Source: Listeria floridensis FSL S10-1187 (GTDB lineage Bacteria > Bacillota > Bacilli > Lactobacillales > Listeriaceae). Taken from it: DNA of 54,039 nt. A model generated the notes under the pieces. It made no database searches, was not told the origin of the DNA, and saw only the letters and a list, made by a program, of their open reading frames with translations. The translations under genes were made by a program, and so were the position numbers. The stretch spans positions 1 through 54,039 of the forward strand of contig NZ_AODF01000018.1 in assembly GCF_000525875.1 (NCBI RefSeq). The letters run 5' to 3'. Shown in pieces: positions 18,448 to 27,529 of the stretch; the first letter of the stretch is position 1, and every line of letters begins with the position of its first letter.

Positions 18448-19448
18448 CAGGCGGGAAGGATCCGAGACAAAAACGGCGGTTTTGGTCTTTTATCATTGTC
18501 TTTATTTTACTTATTCTTGTCTTTTTCTATAGTTTAACAACCGGCTCTGTCAAGCTCAGTTATAGCGAAGTGTGGGCAAGTCTTACGCAAAATGGTAGCG
18601 CACTTTCTGATCAGCTGATCTATAATCTCAGATTACCGCGTATTTTGATTGCATTTCTGGTCGGAGCGGCTCTTGCAATTGCTGGTTGCCTACTTCAAGG
18701 CGTCATGCGTAATCCGCTTGCAGATCCTGGCGTCATTGGCGTTTCGGCAGGTGGGGGACTCGTTGCGATCATCCTGACGATTGTTTTTCCAGCACTTTCA
18801 AGTCTCGTACCGCTTGGCGCTTTTCTTGGTGCTTTTGGAACAGCGCTGTTGATCTATTTGGTGGCGTGGGACAAAGGAGTTTCGCCGCTTCGAGTGATTC
18901 TGTCGGGGGTTGCTATCAATGCCTTTATTTCTGCGATGACATCTGGTGTGATGGTGCTTTATTCCAACCGTGTTCAAAGTGTGATTTCTTGGATGACGGG
19001 GACACTTTCTGGAAAAAGCTGGTATCATCTGGAATTGATTTGGCCCTACATGCTGATCGGATTTATTTTAAGCATTTTTGCGATTCGTTCTTCCAACGTT
19101 TTGATGCTCGGTGATGATGCCGCGAAATTATTAGGTTATGCAGTCGAACGACACCGTTTTTTTATCATCATGCTCGCTGCTTTTTTAAGTGGAGTAGCCG
19201 TAAGCGTTGCGGGATTGATCGGCTTTGTCGGGCTTGTCGTACCACACATTTTCAGGTTGATTATCGGAAACGATTATCGCTACCTTTTGCCGCTTTCGGC
19301 TCTTGGCGGGGCACTACTCGTTGCGTTCGCTGATACGGCGGCACGCAGCTGGTTTGGGTCGATTGAACTTCCAGTTGGTATACTGCTTGCGATGCTCGGG
19401 GCACCGTTCTTCTTGATTCTATTGCAGCGCGGGAGGGTGACGTCATGA
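18444..19448 (+). CDS. hupG: FecCD-type iron ABC transporter permease
   Basis: 334 residues, about nine or ten membrane helices. It has the FecCD core segments IYNLRLPRILIAFLVGAALA, GCLLQGVMRNPLADPGVIG and VAGLIGFVGLVVPHIFRLII, the last with the coupling motif that contacts the ATPase. Overlaps the binding-protein gene by 4 bp and the ATPase gene by 4 bp, so all three are translationally coupled. A single permease gene means the channel is a homodimer. Confidence 0.92.
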   Translation: MTGGKDPRQKRRFWSFIIVFILLILVFFYSLTTGSVKLSYSEVWASLTQNGSALSDQLIYNLRLPRILIAFLVGAALAIAGCLLQGVMRNPLADPGVIGVSAGGGLVAIILTIVFPALSSLVPLGAFLGAFGTALLIYLVAWDKGVSPLRVILSGVAINAFISAMTSGVMVLYSNRVQSVISWMTGTLSGKSWYHLELIWPYMLIGFILSIFAIRSSNVLMLGDDAAKLLGYAVERHRFFIIMLAAFLSGVAVSVAGLIGFVGLVVPHIFRLIIGNDYRYLLPLSALGGALLVAFADTAARSWFGSIELPVGILLAMLGAPFFLILLQRGRVTS

Positions 19449-20240
19449 AAATCGAAATTCAAAACCTTTCTTTTATACGGAAAAAAGACTTTGCAATTGA
19501 CGACTTGTCGCTTCAAATCGAAGCTGGCAAGATTACAACATTAATCGGCCCAAACGGTTCTGGTAAATCGACGCTACTTCGGCTGATGATGCGCTTGCTT
19601 GCTCCAAACGAAGGTACAATTTTGCTTGAAGGAACGGAACTCAGTGCGCTCAGTTCAAAAAAGCTCGCACAAGAAATGACGATGCTTTCGCAAGCGCCAG
19701 ATGGTCTTTTGGATGTGGTTGTTCATGATTTAATTGCTTACGGGCGTTTACCGCATAAAGCGTGGCTCGAACGCCTTACATCAGAAGATGAAGACGTGAT
19801 CGATTGGGCGCTTTCCGTATGCAATTTAAAATCGCTTGCTTATAGGCCGCTTCATACACTTTCTGGCGGAGAGCGTCAGCGGGCTTGGCTTGGGATGGCG
19901 CTTGCGCAAAAAAACCCCCGTGCTGCTTTTGGATGAACCAACGACTTATCTTGATATTTCGCATCAGCTTGAGTTGCTAGACTTGTTGAAAGATTTAAAT
20001 CAGAACTATGGTTTAACGATTGTGCTCGTGTTGCATGATCTCAATCAAGCTGCGCTGTATAGTGACCGCATCATCGCTTGCGAAGCGGGACATATTGTTA
20101 AAACCGGTTCGCCGAAAGAAGTTTTGACAGAACAGTTTCTTAAAGAAATCTTTAAAATTCATGCTGCTGTGACGGACTTTGAGGGCACAGTCTCAATTCG
20201 ACCGATTTCATCTGCTCGTTTTCCTGAAAAAGAAGATTAG
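19445..20240 (+). CDS. hupC: Iron ABC transporter ATPase (frameshifted)
   Basis: FepC/FhuC-type ATPase energising the preceding permease. Walker A GPNGSGKST, signature LSGGERQRAWLGMA, Walker B VLLLDEPTTYLDISHQLELL and the switch His in VLHDLNQAALYS. The frame breaks in the A7 run at 19908-19914: with six A the join reads LAQKTPVLLLDEP, exactly the family sequence. About 264 residues when corrected. All catalytic motifs are intact, so a sequence error is far likelier than a dead importer. Confidence 0.9.
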
Positions 20241-20412
20241 AATTTAATGAAAAAGCTTCCTATAGCGAGTAATCTTGATTATAATGTAGAAAGATATTTT
20301 TACTTGCTGCAATCATTTATGATAAGATAGAGGATGAGTTTTTGAATTGCTGCATTTGGGAAGAGACACAAGTTTGTTAGCTTGCGACCCCAATCAGTTA
20401 GGAGCGTAAAGA

Positions 20413-21585
20413 ATGAATCAACCAAATAAAATGGCAGGGCGGATTGACTACGGTATCGTACTCACGCTTATGCTGCTTTGTATCATCAGTTTAGTTTCCA
20501 TTTACAGCGCGCAGCTGACGAATCAGCAGTACGATGCGAACTTCGTTATCAAACAAGCGGTTTGGTATGTTGTTTGTACATTTGCAATTGTCGTGATGAT
20601 GCAGCTTGACTACGAACGATTAACGAAATGGGCCTATTACTTCTATGCTTTAGGTATTTTTATGTTGCTGTTTGTACTCCTCTTCGGAAAAGAAGTCAAA
20701 GGTGCAAAAAGCTGGATTATCATTCCGTTTCTTGGAAGCATCCAGCCATCTGAAATTGTAAAAGTCATCATGATTATTGTGCTGGCGAAAGTGATTATGG
20801 ATCATAATAAGAAATTTAAAATGCATAGCGTTAAAAGCGATTTTTGGCTGCTTGCAAAATTTGCGCTGGTACTCGTTTTGCCGCTTGCACTTATCATGTT
20901 GCAGCCTGACCTTGGAACTGCACTAGTATTTATCGCGATTGTTTCCGGAATGATTCTTGTATCAGGAATCTCATGGAAAATCATTGTTCCGATTTACGGC
21001 TCGATCGCGGCAGTTGGAACAGCAGCTATCTGGATGGTTATCAATCATCAAAGCTGGCTGGTTGCACTTGGCTTTAAGCCGTATCAATTTGAGCGGATTA
21101 CAACGTGGATCAATCCCGAAACCGACCCGCAAGGCGGCGGCTATCAAGTTCTTCGAGCCATGACTGCCATTGGTTCCGGTCAAATTTCAGGAAACGGAGC
21201 CGGCTACAATGCAATTTCGATTCCAGAAAACCACAATGACTTTATTTTCACAGTTATCGGCGGCGATTACGGGTTCATTGGTGCGAGCATTCTTCTGGCG
21301 CTGTACTTCCTGTTAATCTACCAAATCATCCGCGTAGCACTTGATATCAATGTTCCGTTCTACTCGTACATTTGTACGGGAGTTGTCATGATGATCATGT
21401 TCCACGTGCTTGAAAATGTCGGGATGAACATTGGGCTGTTACCGATTACGGGGATTCCACTTCCATTTGTGAGTTACGGCGGCAGTGCCTTGCTTGGAAA
21501 TATGATGGCCATTGGCTTGATACTTTCGATTCGGTTTAATTATCAGAAATCCATGTTCACGAATCGCGAACAAAAAACGGCTTAA
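20413..21585 (+). CDS. rodA: RodA-type SEDS peptidoglycan glycosyltransferase
   Basis: 390 residues with ten membrane helices; SEDS-family polymerase of lateral wall peptidoglycan, working with a class B PBP. Conserved segments: KSWIIIPFLGSIQPSEIVKV, LIMLQPDLGTALVFIAI, SGNGAGYNAISIPENHNDFI (the large loop with the catalytic-site PE-x-HNDFIF), and GIPLPFVSYGGSALL near the end. RodA rather than FtsW is favoured by the short termini and the Listeria gene order, in which one or two rodA copies sit here. TAGGAGCG precedes the ATG, and the gene ends at its own terminator. Confidence 0.88.
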   Translation: MNQPNKMAGRIDYGIVLTLMLLCIISLVSIYSAQLTNQQYDANFVIKQAVWYVVCTFAIVVMMQLDYERLTKWAYYFYALGIFMLLFVLLFGKEVKGAKSWIIIPFLGSIQPSEIVKVIMIIVLAKVIMDHNKKFKMHSVKSDFWLLAKFALVLVLPLALIMLQPDLGTALVFIAIVSGMILVSGISWKIIVPIYGSIAAVGTAAIWMVINHQSWLVALGFKPYQFERITTWINPETDPQGGGYQVLRAMTAIGSGQISGNGAGYNAISIPENHNDFIFTVIGGDYGFIGASILLALYFLLIYQIIRVALDINVPFYSYICTGVVMMIMFHVLENVGMNIGLLPITGIPLPFVSYGGSALLGNMMAIGLILSIRFNYQKSMFTNREQKTA

Positions 21586-21594
21586 AATAAGATG

Positions 21595-21631
21595 AAAGCC
21601 AAGCCTTTTCGTTAAAGGCTTGGCTTTTTTT
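21595..21631 (+). terminator. Rho-independent terminator after rodA
   Basis: AAAGCCAAGCCTTTT and AAAGGCTTGGCTTT form a strong stem with a CGT loop, followed by a T run. Confidence 0.88.
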
Positions 21632-21884
21632 GTGAAAATTTCGCAGCATCACGGATATGAAAAAATTGCGATAGGTAGATGAAGAGACATCAGATGAGCA
21701 TCCTTCAGCCGAATTACAGCTTGACGAAATTTGTTTGTATGCGCTTTCTACGTTGGTATTGCTTTCGTGAAAGAGTCGTGATAAGATAAATTTAAGGGTG
21801 ATTCAGTTGCCGCTTTTTTATTTGTACTTTTACTAAAAGTATTCTATGATAGAGTTAGATTTGAGTATGAAGGGAGCAACTGAT

Positions 21885-22239
21885 GTGATTGATTTTTATT
21901 GGTATCCAAAATGTTCAACGTGTCGGAAAGCAAAAGCTTGGCTTGAAGAAAATGACGTGAAGGTCAACCAAATTGACTTAATTGAAACACCGCCTACGGC
22001 TGAAGAGTTAAAAGCATTTTGGAAAAAAAAGCGGTCTTCCGCTACGACGTTTCTTTAATACAAGCGGAATTAAATATCGCGAGCTTGGACTGAAAGACAA
22101 ACTTGACGATATGACAGAAGACGAAGCATTTAAGCTGCTTGCTTCTGACGGGAAGCTTATTAAACGCCCGCTTACAACGGACGGAAAACAGGTAACACTC
22201 GGCTTTAAAGAGCAAGATTTTGAAGCTGCTTGGAAATAA
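21885..22239 (+). CDS. Spx/ArsC-family protein (frameshifted)
   Basis: Thioredoxin-fold protein of the ArsC/Spx/YffB family. N-terminal redox motif YWYPKCSTCRKAKAWLEEND (CxxC, Cys about residues 9 and 12), then the FFNTSGIKYRELGLKDKL segment and C-terminal KLIKRPLTTDGKQVTLGFKE, which includes the RP motif of arsenate-reductase-like proteins. The frame breaks in the A8 run at 22023-22030; seven A gives FWKKSGLPLRRFFNTSG. Corrected length about 117. The GTG start is chosen because GGGAG is eight bases upstream. In this family it could be a Spx-like RNA-polymerase-binding regulator or a glutaredoxin-like reductase; the sequence does not decide. Confidence 0.85.
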
Positions 22240-22279
22240 AAATTGCGTAAACAAGAAGAAACAAAAGGAGGAATTTTAA

Positions 22280-22666
22280 ATGGTAAGCATTCCAGAAACA
22301 CTTAAGTATTCAAGCGATGATGAATGGGTAAAAAAGGACGGAGATACATATCTGATCGGGATTACGGATTTTGCACAAGATCAATTAGGGGATATTGTCT
22401 TTGTTGAAGTTCCAGAAGTAGGAGATAAAATCGACAAAGATGAATCATACGGCAGTGTAGAATCTGTTAAAACAGTTTCGGACTTGCTTGCTCCGATCAG
22501 TTTTGAAGTGGTTGCAGTCAATGAAGCACTTGATGATGCTCCGGAAACGATCAATAGTGATCCTTATGAAGCTGGCTGGATTTTGAAAGTAAAAGCTGTC
22601 GAAGAATCAGAAGTAGAGGATCTTTTAACACACGAAGACTATCAAAAACGTGTAGACGAAGCTTAA
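22280..22666 (+). CDS. gcvH: Glycine cleavage system H protein
   Basis: 128 residues, full length. The lipoyl domain carries the acceptor Lys in [16 protein letters not shown], with downstream N-E-A-L and [11 protein letters not shown] turns typical of GcvH. It shuttles the aminomethyl group in glycine cleavage. It also acts as the entry point for lipoyl relay to other enzymes in Bacillota, which may explain why it stands apart from the other gcv genes. AAAGGAGGAATTTTAA precedes the ATG. Confidence 0.96.
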   Translation: MVSIPETLKYSSDDEWVKKDGDTYLIGITDFAQDQLGDIVFVEVPEVGDKIDKDESYGSVESVKTVSDLLAPISFEVVAVNEALDDAPETINSDPYEAGWILKVKAVEESEVEDLLTHEDYQKRVDEA

Positions 22667-22679
22667 ACCGTATAATTTG

Positions 22680-22709
22680 AAGTCGGTTCCCATTGGAGCC
22701 GGCTTTTTT
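22680..22709 (+). terminator. Terminator hairpin between gcvH and thioredoxin-like gene
   Basis: AAGTCGGTTCC and GAGCCGGCTT pair with G-U pairs, followed by TTTTT. The hairpin ends just before the GGAGG ribosome site of the next gene. Confidence 0.6.
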
Positions 22710-22725
22710 AGGAGGAAAGACGAAG

Positions 22726-23034
22726 ATGCTTACATTTCAAAAGGATGATCTCGATGCACTGCTCGAACAAAAAGGCGATCAGCTGCTCTTTTTTTATACG
22801 CCAATGTGTGGCGGCTGTGCGAAAGCTCGAGAAATGATAGAACTCGTGCTAGATGCTCATCCGAAAGTTTCGATTGCAGAAATGGATTTAAACTACATTC
22901 CAGAATATGCCCGTATATTTGAAATTGAATCTGTGCCAGCACTCGCTGCTGTTAAAGACGGCGAAATAGTAGCGAAGGAGTACGAAATTAATAATGTGAT
23001 TGATGCGCTCGAGTTTATTACTAAATTTGCCTAA
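22726..23034 (+). CDS. Thioredoxin-like protein
   Basis: 102 residues with the thioredoxin fold order. Active-site motif LLFFYTPMCGGCAKAREMIE (CGGC instead of CGPC), followed by the helical linker, EMDLNYIPEYARIFEIESVP (with the cis-Pro of the fold) and ALAAVKDGEIV. Cytoplasmic, no signal peptide. The ATG after AGGAGGAAAGACGA is chosen over an upstream TTG that lies in the terminator hairpin. The GG dipeptide should change its redox potential relative to classical thioredoxin. Partner unknown. Confidence 0.9.
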   Translation: MLTFQKDDLDALLEQKGDQLLFFYTPMCGGCAKAREMIELVLDAHPKVSIAEMDLNYIPEYARIFEIESVPALAAVKDGEIVAKEYEINNVIDALEFITKFA

Positions 23035-23154
23035 AGGAAACTCTTTTTCCTTTCCGATATAGAACTGCCTTTTACTAAAAAGATTGCTGTAGACCCACTG
23101 TATGAGTATATGTTAAGATAATTGAGGCAAAAAATAAGTGGGGGAAATAGAAAG

Positions 23155-24024
23155 ATGAATCATAGTAATTTAACAATTTTATCGGTGATCAGTAACTTCG
23201 TTATCGTAGTTTTGAAACTGATCGTCGGTTTTTTGACGGGTTCTGTTGCAGTTATTTCGGAAGCTGTGCATTCCTCGATGGATTTGTTCGCTTCAATCAT
23301 CACGTTTTTTTCGCTACGAATTTCGGGGCGTCCAGCTGATGAGGATCATCCTTATGGTCACGGTAAGGCGGAAAATATTGCAGGGACAATTGAAACGCTG
23401 TTGATTTTTGTGGCGGGGATTTGGATCATTTTTGAATCGGTCGACAAGTTCTTTAATCCACATGAAATTAAGCTACCAATGCTTGGAATTGGTGTGATGG
23501 TGTTTGGAGCACTCGTTAACATCATTATTTCGCGTGTAATTAAGCGGGCTGCTGAGAAAGCGAATTCGGTTGCGATGAAGTCGAATGCGCTACACCTTTA
23601 TACAGATGTATTTACTTCGCTCGGGATTGCATTCAGCTTGCTGCTCGTACATTTAACCGGTTGGCAGTTCCTCGATCCAATTATTGCAATTTTGACGGCT
23701 ATTTATATTATGTTTGAAGCATATAAACTATTGAAAGAGTCATTTCCACCGCTTATGGATCGTCGACTTTCTTGGAAAGAAGAAGAAGAAATCAAGCGGA
23801 TTATTACAGCGCATAGTCAGGAATTTATTGAGTTTCATGATTTTCGTTCACGCCGCGCGGGGGCCGAAGAATACATTGATTTCCATCTTGTTGTACCATC
23901 TGATATGACGATTGAAACCGCCCACTCGCTGTGTGATAAAATTGAAGCGGAAATTTGCGGGTTTTATTCGCGCGCACAAGTGTTGATTCATTTGGAGCCG
24001 GAAGAAGAGCGAATCTATACATAA
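23155..24024 (+). CDS. Cation diffusion facilitator family transporter
   Basis: About 290 residues. Six membrane helices with the CDF signature SVAVISEAVHSSMDLFASII and the metal motif DEDHPYGHGKAENIAGTIET. A second acidic/His site lies in NALHLYTDVFTSLGIAF. The C-terminal cytoplasmic metal-binding domain follows (FHDFRSRRAGAEEYIDFHLV, with LIHLEPEEE at the end). The family exports Zn, Mn, Co or Fe in exchange for protons; the helix-2 and helix-5 residues seen here (H/D-x3-D type) do not fix which. The ATG after GGGGG is chosen over a longer upstream reading. Confidence 0.92.
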   Translation: MNHSNLTILSVISNFVIVVLKLIVGFLTGSVAVISEAVHSSMDLFASIITFFSLRISGRPADEDHPYGHGKAENIAGTIETLLIFVAGIWIIFESVDKFFNPHEIKLPMLGIGVMVFGALVNIIISRVIKRAAEKANSVAMKSNALHLYTDVFTSLGIAFSLLLVHLTGWQFLDPIIAILTAIYIMFEAYKLLKESFPPLMDRRLSWKEEEEIKRIITAHSQEFIEFHDFRSRRAGAEEYIDFHLVVPSDMTIETAHSLCDKIEAEICGFYSRAQVLIHLEPEEERIYT

Positions 24025-24044
24025 ATAGAAGTTTAAACTTTTCT

Positions 24045-24075
24045 AAAGAAATCTTAATCGGATTTCTTTTTTTTT
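24045..24075 (+). terminator. Rho-independent terminator after CDF gene
   Basis: AAAGAAATC / GGATTTCTTT stem with loop TTAATC and a long T run. Confidence 0.75.
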
Positions 24076-24124
24076 GCCCGTCGGTGGTACAATGAGACTA
24101 ATAAATTAGAGGAGAGATCTTGAA

Positions 24125-24817
24125 ATGACAGCCATATTAATCGCTGATGATGATAAAGAAATTGTCGATTTAGTAAAACTCTATCTTCAAAACGAAGGCT
24201 ACGACATCTATCAAGCTTATGATGGAGCTGCCGTTTGGGAACTGGTGAATCAAAAGGAATTTTCACTTGTGATTTTAGATATTATGATGCCGAAAATGGA
24301 CGGGCTTGAAGTCTGCCGAATGATGCGAAGTGAAGGAATCTTAACGCCGATTTTGATGCTCTCTGCGAAGGCTGAGGATAATGACAAAATCATGGGACTT
24401 CTAACGGGAGCAGATGATTATATGATTAAGCCATTTAATCCGCTTGAGCTTTCCGTGCGTGTCAAAGCCATTTTGCGGCGGATTAAGCAAATGCAACAAG
24501 TAGTAAAACCGGAGAATGATAACTTGGTGATCGGACCGATCGAGATTAATCGCGACCAGCATATTGTCACGGTTGGAGGAAAGGAACTTCACCTTACCAC
24601 TTCTGAATTCGATATTTTGTATTTGCTTGCGAGCGAGCCTGGACGAGTTTTTAGTTCGGAATATATATTTGAAAAGATTTGGCAGGAGCAGGCTTTTGGG
24701 GCAAGTAAGACGGTGATGGTGCATATCAGCAACTTGCGCGACAAACTTCGTGAAGCGCTTGGCGGCGAAAATGTGATTAAAACCATTTGGGGAGTAGGAT
24801 ATAAAATTGAAATTTAA
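24125..24817 (+). CDS. cesR: OmpR-type response regulator, CesR
   Basis: 230 residues. Receiver domain: acidic pair in ILIADDDKE, phosphoacceptor Asp in LVILDIMMPKMDGLE, Thr/Ser in LMLSAKAEDND, Lys in DDYMIKPFNPLELSVRVKAI. C-terminal winged helix: LTTSEFDILYLLASEPGRVF and VMVHISNLRDKLRE. In Listeria the pair at this locus is CesRK, which responds to cell-wall antibiotics and controls beta-lactam and ethanol tolerance. The name rests on family plus gene order. AGAGGAGA precedes the ATG, and it overlaps the kinase gene by 11 bp. Confidence 0.9.
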   Translation: MTAILIADDDKEIVDLVKLYLQNEGYDIYQAYDGAAVWELVNQKEFSLVILDIMMPKMDGLEVCRMMRSEGILTPILMLSAKAEDNDKIMGLLTGADDYMIKPFNPLELSVRVKAILRRIKQMQQVVKPENDNLVIGPIEINRDQHIVTVGGKELHLTTSEFDILYLLASEPGRVFSSEYIFEKIWQEQAFGASKTVMVHISNLRDKLREALGGENVIKTIWGVGYKIEI

Positions 24818-25949
24818 ACGCTGGACTCAAAATGTGACACATGTGATGCGACCGTGGCAAATTGGTTTTTTTGTCGTGCTATCTTGGTTTCTTGCTACGA
24901 TTGTCCTTCAGACGATTTATCTCTGGCTGCTGTTTATTCGTGATGACTCTGTTGTACTGCGCGGTTTAAGCGATTCATTTATTGATTTGTTTGGACGCGG
25001 GAAATATAACAGTGTTGTAGAATCACCTGTAATGCTCTTCATTAAATATGTGCTAATCTTGCTGATTACTTGGCTCGTTTTTTACTGTTTCTACCGCTAT
25101 ATGAGAGGACGTACATTAAAAAAACAGTTACGAACGATCAACTATGCGCTTGGAACTGACCGGGCAGTGGATACCGCAAGCCTTGTTCCAGAAATTCGCG
25201 AACTTGAAACAAATATTGAAAAAATGCGGACACGTCAAAAGAATTTGATGGAACAGGAGCAGGAAGCACAGCAAGCAAAAAATGATTTGATCACAAACGT
25301 GTCACATGACTTGCGTACTCCGCTCACATCCATACTCGGTTATTTAAGTTATATTCATGATGACCGTTACCGCGATGAAGTGGAACTGAAATATTATACA
25401 GAACTGGTTTATGAGAAAGCGAAACATCTGCATAAACTGATCGATGATTTATTTTCTTATACGCGGCTTGAAAGCCCTGATTATTTGCTTGCACAAGACC
25501 GACTTGACATGATAGAGCTACTGAGACAGCTGGTTGCCGAGTTCGATGGGCTGGCACGCGAAAAAGGAATTGAAATTGTGGAAGCTTACAAAGCGGACAA
25601 TCTGCTTGTAAGCGGAGACGGCAATCAAATTATGCGTCTTTTTGAGAATTTATTTTCGAACGCACTACGTTACGGAGAAGGAGAAAAGAGTATCGAGCTT
25701 TCTGCTCGAAAAGAAGAGGACTGGGCGGTTATTGATGTAACCAACTATGGAAAAGAAATCTCAGCACTTGATCTACCTCATTTGTTTGAGCGTTTTTATA
25801 AGGTGGATAAAAACCGGACAACAACGGGAACCGGACTTGGGCTTGCGATTGCAAAATCGATTGTGGAACGGCATGGCGGTCTTGTAATGGCTTCAAGCAA
25901 AAATCACCGAACTACTTTTACGGTCAAGCTACCGCTTATAAATCTTTAA
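24807..25949 (+). CDS. cesK: Sensor histidine kinase, CesK
   Basis: 380 residues. Two membrane helices (residues about 17-40 and 65-90) flank an extracellular loop of only some 25 residues, so it is an intramembrane-type sensor. Then a coiled linker, the HisKA box LITNVSHDLRTPLTSILGYL, N box NLFSNALRYGE, F box DLPHLFERFYKVDKNR and G box TTGTGLGLAIAKSIVERHGG. Partner of the regulator just upstream, overlapping by 11 bp. Short-loop sensors often respond to membrane or lipid II stress, which fits a cephalosporin-responsive role; that is inference from the family. Confidence 0.92.
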   Translation: MKFKRWTQNVTHVMRPWQIGFFVVLSWFLATIVLQTIYLWLLFIRDDSVVLRGLSDSFIDLFGRGKYNSVVESPVMLFIKYVLILLITWLVFYCFYRYMRGRTLKKQLRTINYALGTDRAVDTASLVPEIRELETNIEKMRTRQKNLMEQEQEAQQAKNDLITNVSHDLRTPLTSILGYLSYIHDDRYRDEVELKYYTELVYEKAKHLHKLIDDLFSYTRLESPDYLLAQDRLDMIELLRQLVAEFDGLAREKGIEIVEAYKADNLLVSGDGNQIMRLFENLFSNALRYGEGEKSIELSARKEEDWAVIDVTNYGKEISALDLPHLFERFYKVDKNRTTTGTGLGLAIAKSIVERHGGLVMASSKNHRTTFTVKLPLINL

Positions 25950-25977
25950 CATATCTTTCTTTTTTCTTTCCGCGTCA

Positions 25978-26001
25978 TTTAGTTTAAAAAGGTAAACTAA
26001 A
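25978..26001. promoter_or_regulatory. Inverted repeat upstream of small membrane gene
   Basis: Perfect 9-bp arms TTTAGTTTA and TAAACTAAA around AAAAGG. The site is 22 bp before a small gene's ATG and after cesK. It lacks a T tract, so an operator is more likely than a terminator. Confidence 0.45.
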
Positions 26002-26022
26002 GAATGTTGAGGGGGAGAAGAA

Positions 26023-26211
26023 ATGACGAAAAAAAGCTTATTAATTCTTGTAGTTGCCATTCTAACGGTTGTAGCTGTCTTTTATTTTATCCAAACAAAA
26101 GATAGCGCAATTGAAAATGAAAAAGTCATCAGAAATGCAGAAAATGCCGCAGTTTTAGTAGCTGTTCGTGCTGAAAAACCTTCTAGTCTTGAGCTTGTGA
26201 GCCACAAATAA
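26023..26211 (+). CDS. Small membrane-anchored hypothetical protein
   Basis: 62 residues. An N-terminal hydrophobic segment (SLLILVVAILTVVAVFYFIQ) acts as a signal anchor or uncleaved signal, followed by a short charged tail. GAGGGGGAGAAGAA before the ATG is a strong ribosome site. A small gene of unknown function also follows cesK in Listeria as I recall, so it is probably real and may belong to the CesR regulon. No recognisable domain. Confidence 0.65.
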   Translation: MTKKSLLILVVAILTVVAVFYFIQTKDSAIENEKVIRNAENAAVLVAVRAEKPSSLELVSHK

Positions 26212-26235
26212 ACGCCTCGGCGAATAATTTTTTTG

Positions 26236-26264
26236 TTGACAAATTGAAGTTCTAACTGTAAGAT
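26236..26264 (+). promoter_or_regulatory. Promoter of the SAM riboswitch-metNIQ operon
   Basis: -35 TTGACA (26236-26241), exact consensus, 17-bp spacer, -10 TAAGAT (26259-26264). It is about 50 bp ahead of the aptamer. Confidence 0.8.
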
Positions 26265-26314
26265 GAAAAAACAGAGTACAAGCGTTTTAACAAAGTGCTT
26301 CTAAAACTGAATAA

Positions 26315-26478
26315 TTCTTATCCAGAGCGGTGGAGGGAAATGCCCTATGAAACCCGGCAACCTAAGTTATCGATACTTAAGGTGCTAAATCATGCAGAAC
26401 ATATAAGTTCTGAAAGATGAGAAGAAAGCTGAAGAATGAACAATTCGTGCCTTTCTGCTCATGCAGAAAGGCTTTTTT
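26315..26478 (+). ncRNA. SAM-I riboswitch (S-box leader) with terminator
   Basis: The S-box core is plain: TTCTTATCCAGAGCGGTGGA, GGGAAATGCCCTATGAAACC, CGGCAACCT, a variable P3/P4 region, and GATGAGAA closing P1 with TTCTTATC. The expression platform is the terminator GCCTTTCTGC-TCAT-GCAGAAAGGC (26449-26472) followed by TTTTTT. SAM binding is expected to stop transcription before metN. Confidence 0.96.
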
Positions 26479-26506
26479 AATTTTTTTAGGAAAAGGTGAG
26501 GCGAAG

Positions 26507-27529
26507 ATGATAACGCTCGAAAGTGTGGTAAAAGATTACACCGCGCGCAAAACAAAGGTGCGGGCAGTAGACGATGTGAGTCTCGAAATCGCAGATGGTG
26601 AAATATTCGGTGTCGTGGGCTACTCCGGCGCTGGGAAAAGCAGTTTAATTCGATTGTTCAACGGACTGGAGCTACCGACATCAGGAAAAGTAACCGTCGA
26701 CAATCAAGCGATCAGCGAGATTAGAGGACGCGAGTTACGTAAAGCGAGACAAAAAATCGGCATGATTTTCCAGCATTTCAACTTGCTGTGGTCGAGAACG
26801 GTTTACGATAACATTGCTTTTCCACTGGAAATTGCAGGAGTGAAGCGAGCGGAGCGCAAAAAAAGAGTACTTGAGCTGATAAATTTGGTCGGCTTGAGCG
26901 GAAAAGAAAACGCATATCCATCTGAGCTTAGCGGCGGACAAAAACAACGTGTTGGCATTGCGAGGGCGCTTGCTAATGATCCAGATGTGCTGCTTTGCGA
27001 TGAAGCAACAAGCGCGCTTGATCCACAAACAACCGACGAAGTACTTGAACTGCTGCTTGATATCAATCAGCGTCTCAATTTGACCATCATCGTCATCACC
27101 CATGAAATGCACGTCATTCGCAAAATTTGCAATCGTGTAGCAGTAATGGAAGCGGGGAAAGTTGTAGAACTTGGCGACGTACTCGAAGTGTTCCAGCATC
27201 CAAAACAAGCTGTAACCAAACGATTCATCGAACAAGTTACAGAATCCGATGAAACAGAAGAATTAATTCGGCTCTTGCTTGAAAACTATTCTGATGGAAA
27301 GCTCGTTAAACTACTGTTTGTAAGCGGCAATGCGACACAGCCTGTCATTTCTCAAGTAGCAAAAGAGCATGATGTCTTGCTGAATGTCCTACATGGTAGT
27401 TTGACGCAAACACAAAACGGAGCTTACGGAACGCTTTACGTACAAATCCAAGGCGAAGATGTTGAAATTGAGAAAACGATTGAATCACTTCGTAAAACTG
27501 ATGTAGAAGTAGAGGTGATCGAAGGATGA
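26507..27529 (+). CDS. metN: Methionine ABC transporter ATPase MetN
   Basis: About 340 residues. ABC domain with Walker A VVGYSGAGKSSLIRL, Q-loop FQHFNLLWSRTVYDN, signature LSGGQKQRVGIARAL, Walker B LLCDEATSALD and switch His in IVITHEMHV. The C-terminal domain (after VTKRFIEQV) is the NIL ferredoxin-like domain through which methionine inhibits transport. AAAAGGTGAGG precedes the ATG; a longer upstream reading would begin inside the riboswitch and is rejected. First gene of metNIQ under the S-box leader. Confidence 0.95.
   Translation: MITLESVVKDYTARKTKVRAVDDVSLEIADGEIFGVVGYSGAGKSSLIRLFNGLELPTSGKVTVDNQAISEIRGRELRKARQKIGMIFQHFNLLWSRTVYDNIAFPLEIAGVKRAERKKRVLELINLVGLSGKENAYPSELSGGQKQRVGIARALANDPDVLLCDEATSALDPQTTDEVLELLLDINQRLNLTIIVITHEMHVIRKICNRVAVMEAGKVVELGDVLEVFQHPKQAVTKRFIEQVTESDETEELIRLLLENYSDGKLVKLLFVSGNATQPVISQVAKEHDVLLNVLHGSLTQTQNGAYGTLYVQIQGEDVEIEKTIESLRKTDVEVEVIEG

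Noticed and set aside
19445..20240. Treating hupC and other split transporters as pseudogenes
   Set aside because: All catalytic motifs are present and a single base in an A7 run restores the frame; the neighbours show the same error pattern.
26417..26506. Longer N-terminus for MetN
   Set aside because: It begins in the SAM riboswitch and reads through the terminator hairpin. The ATG after GGTGAGG matches the family start.
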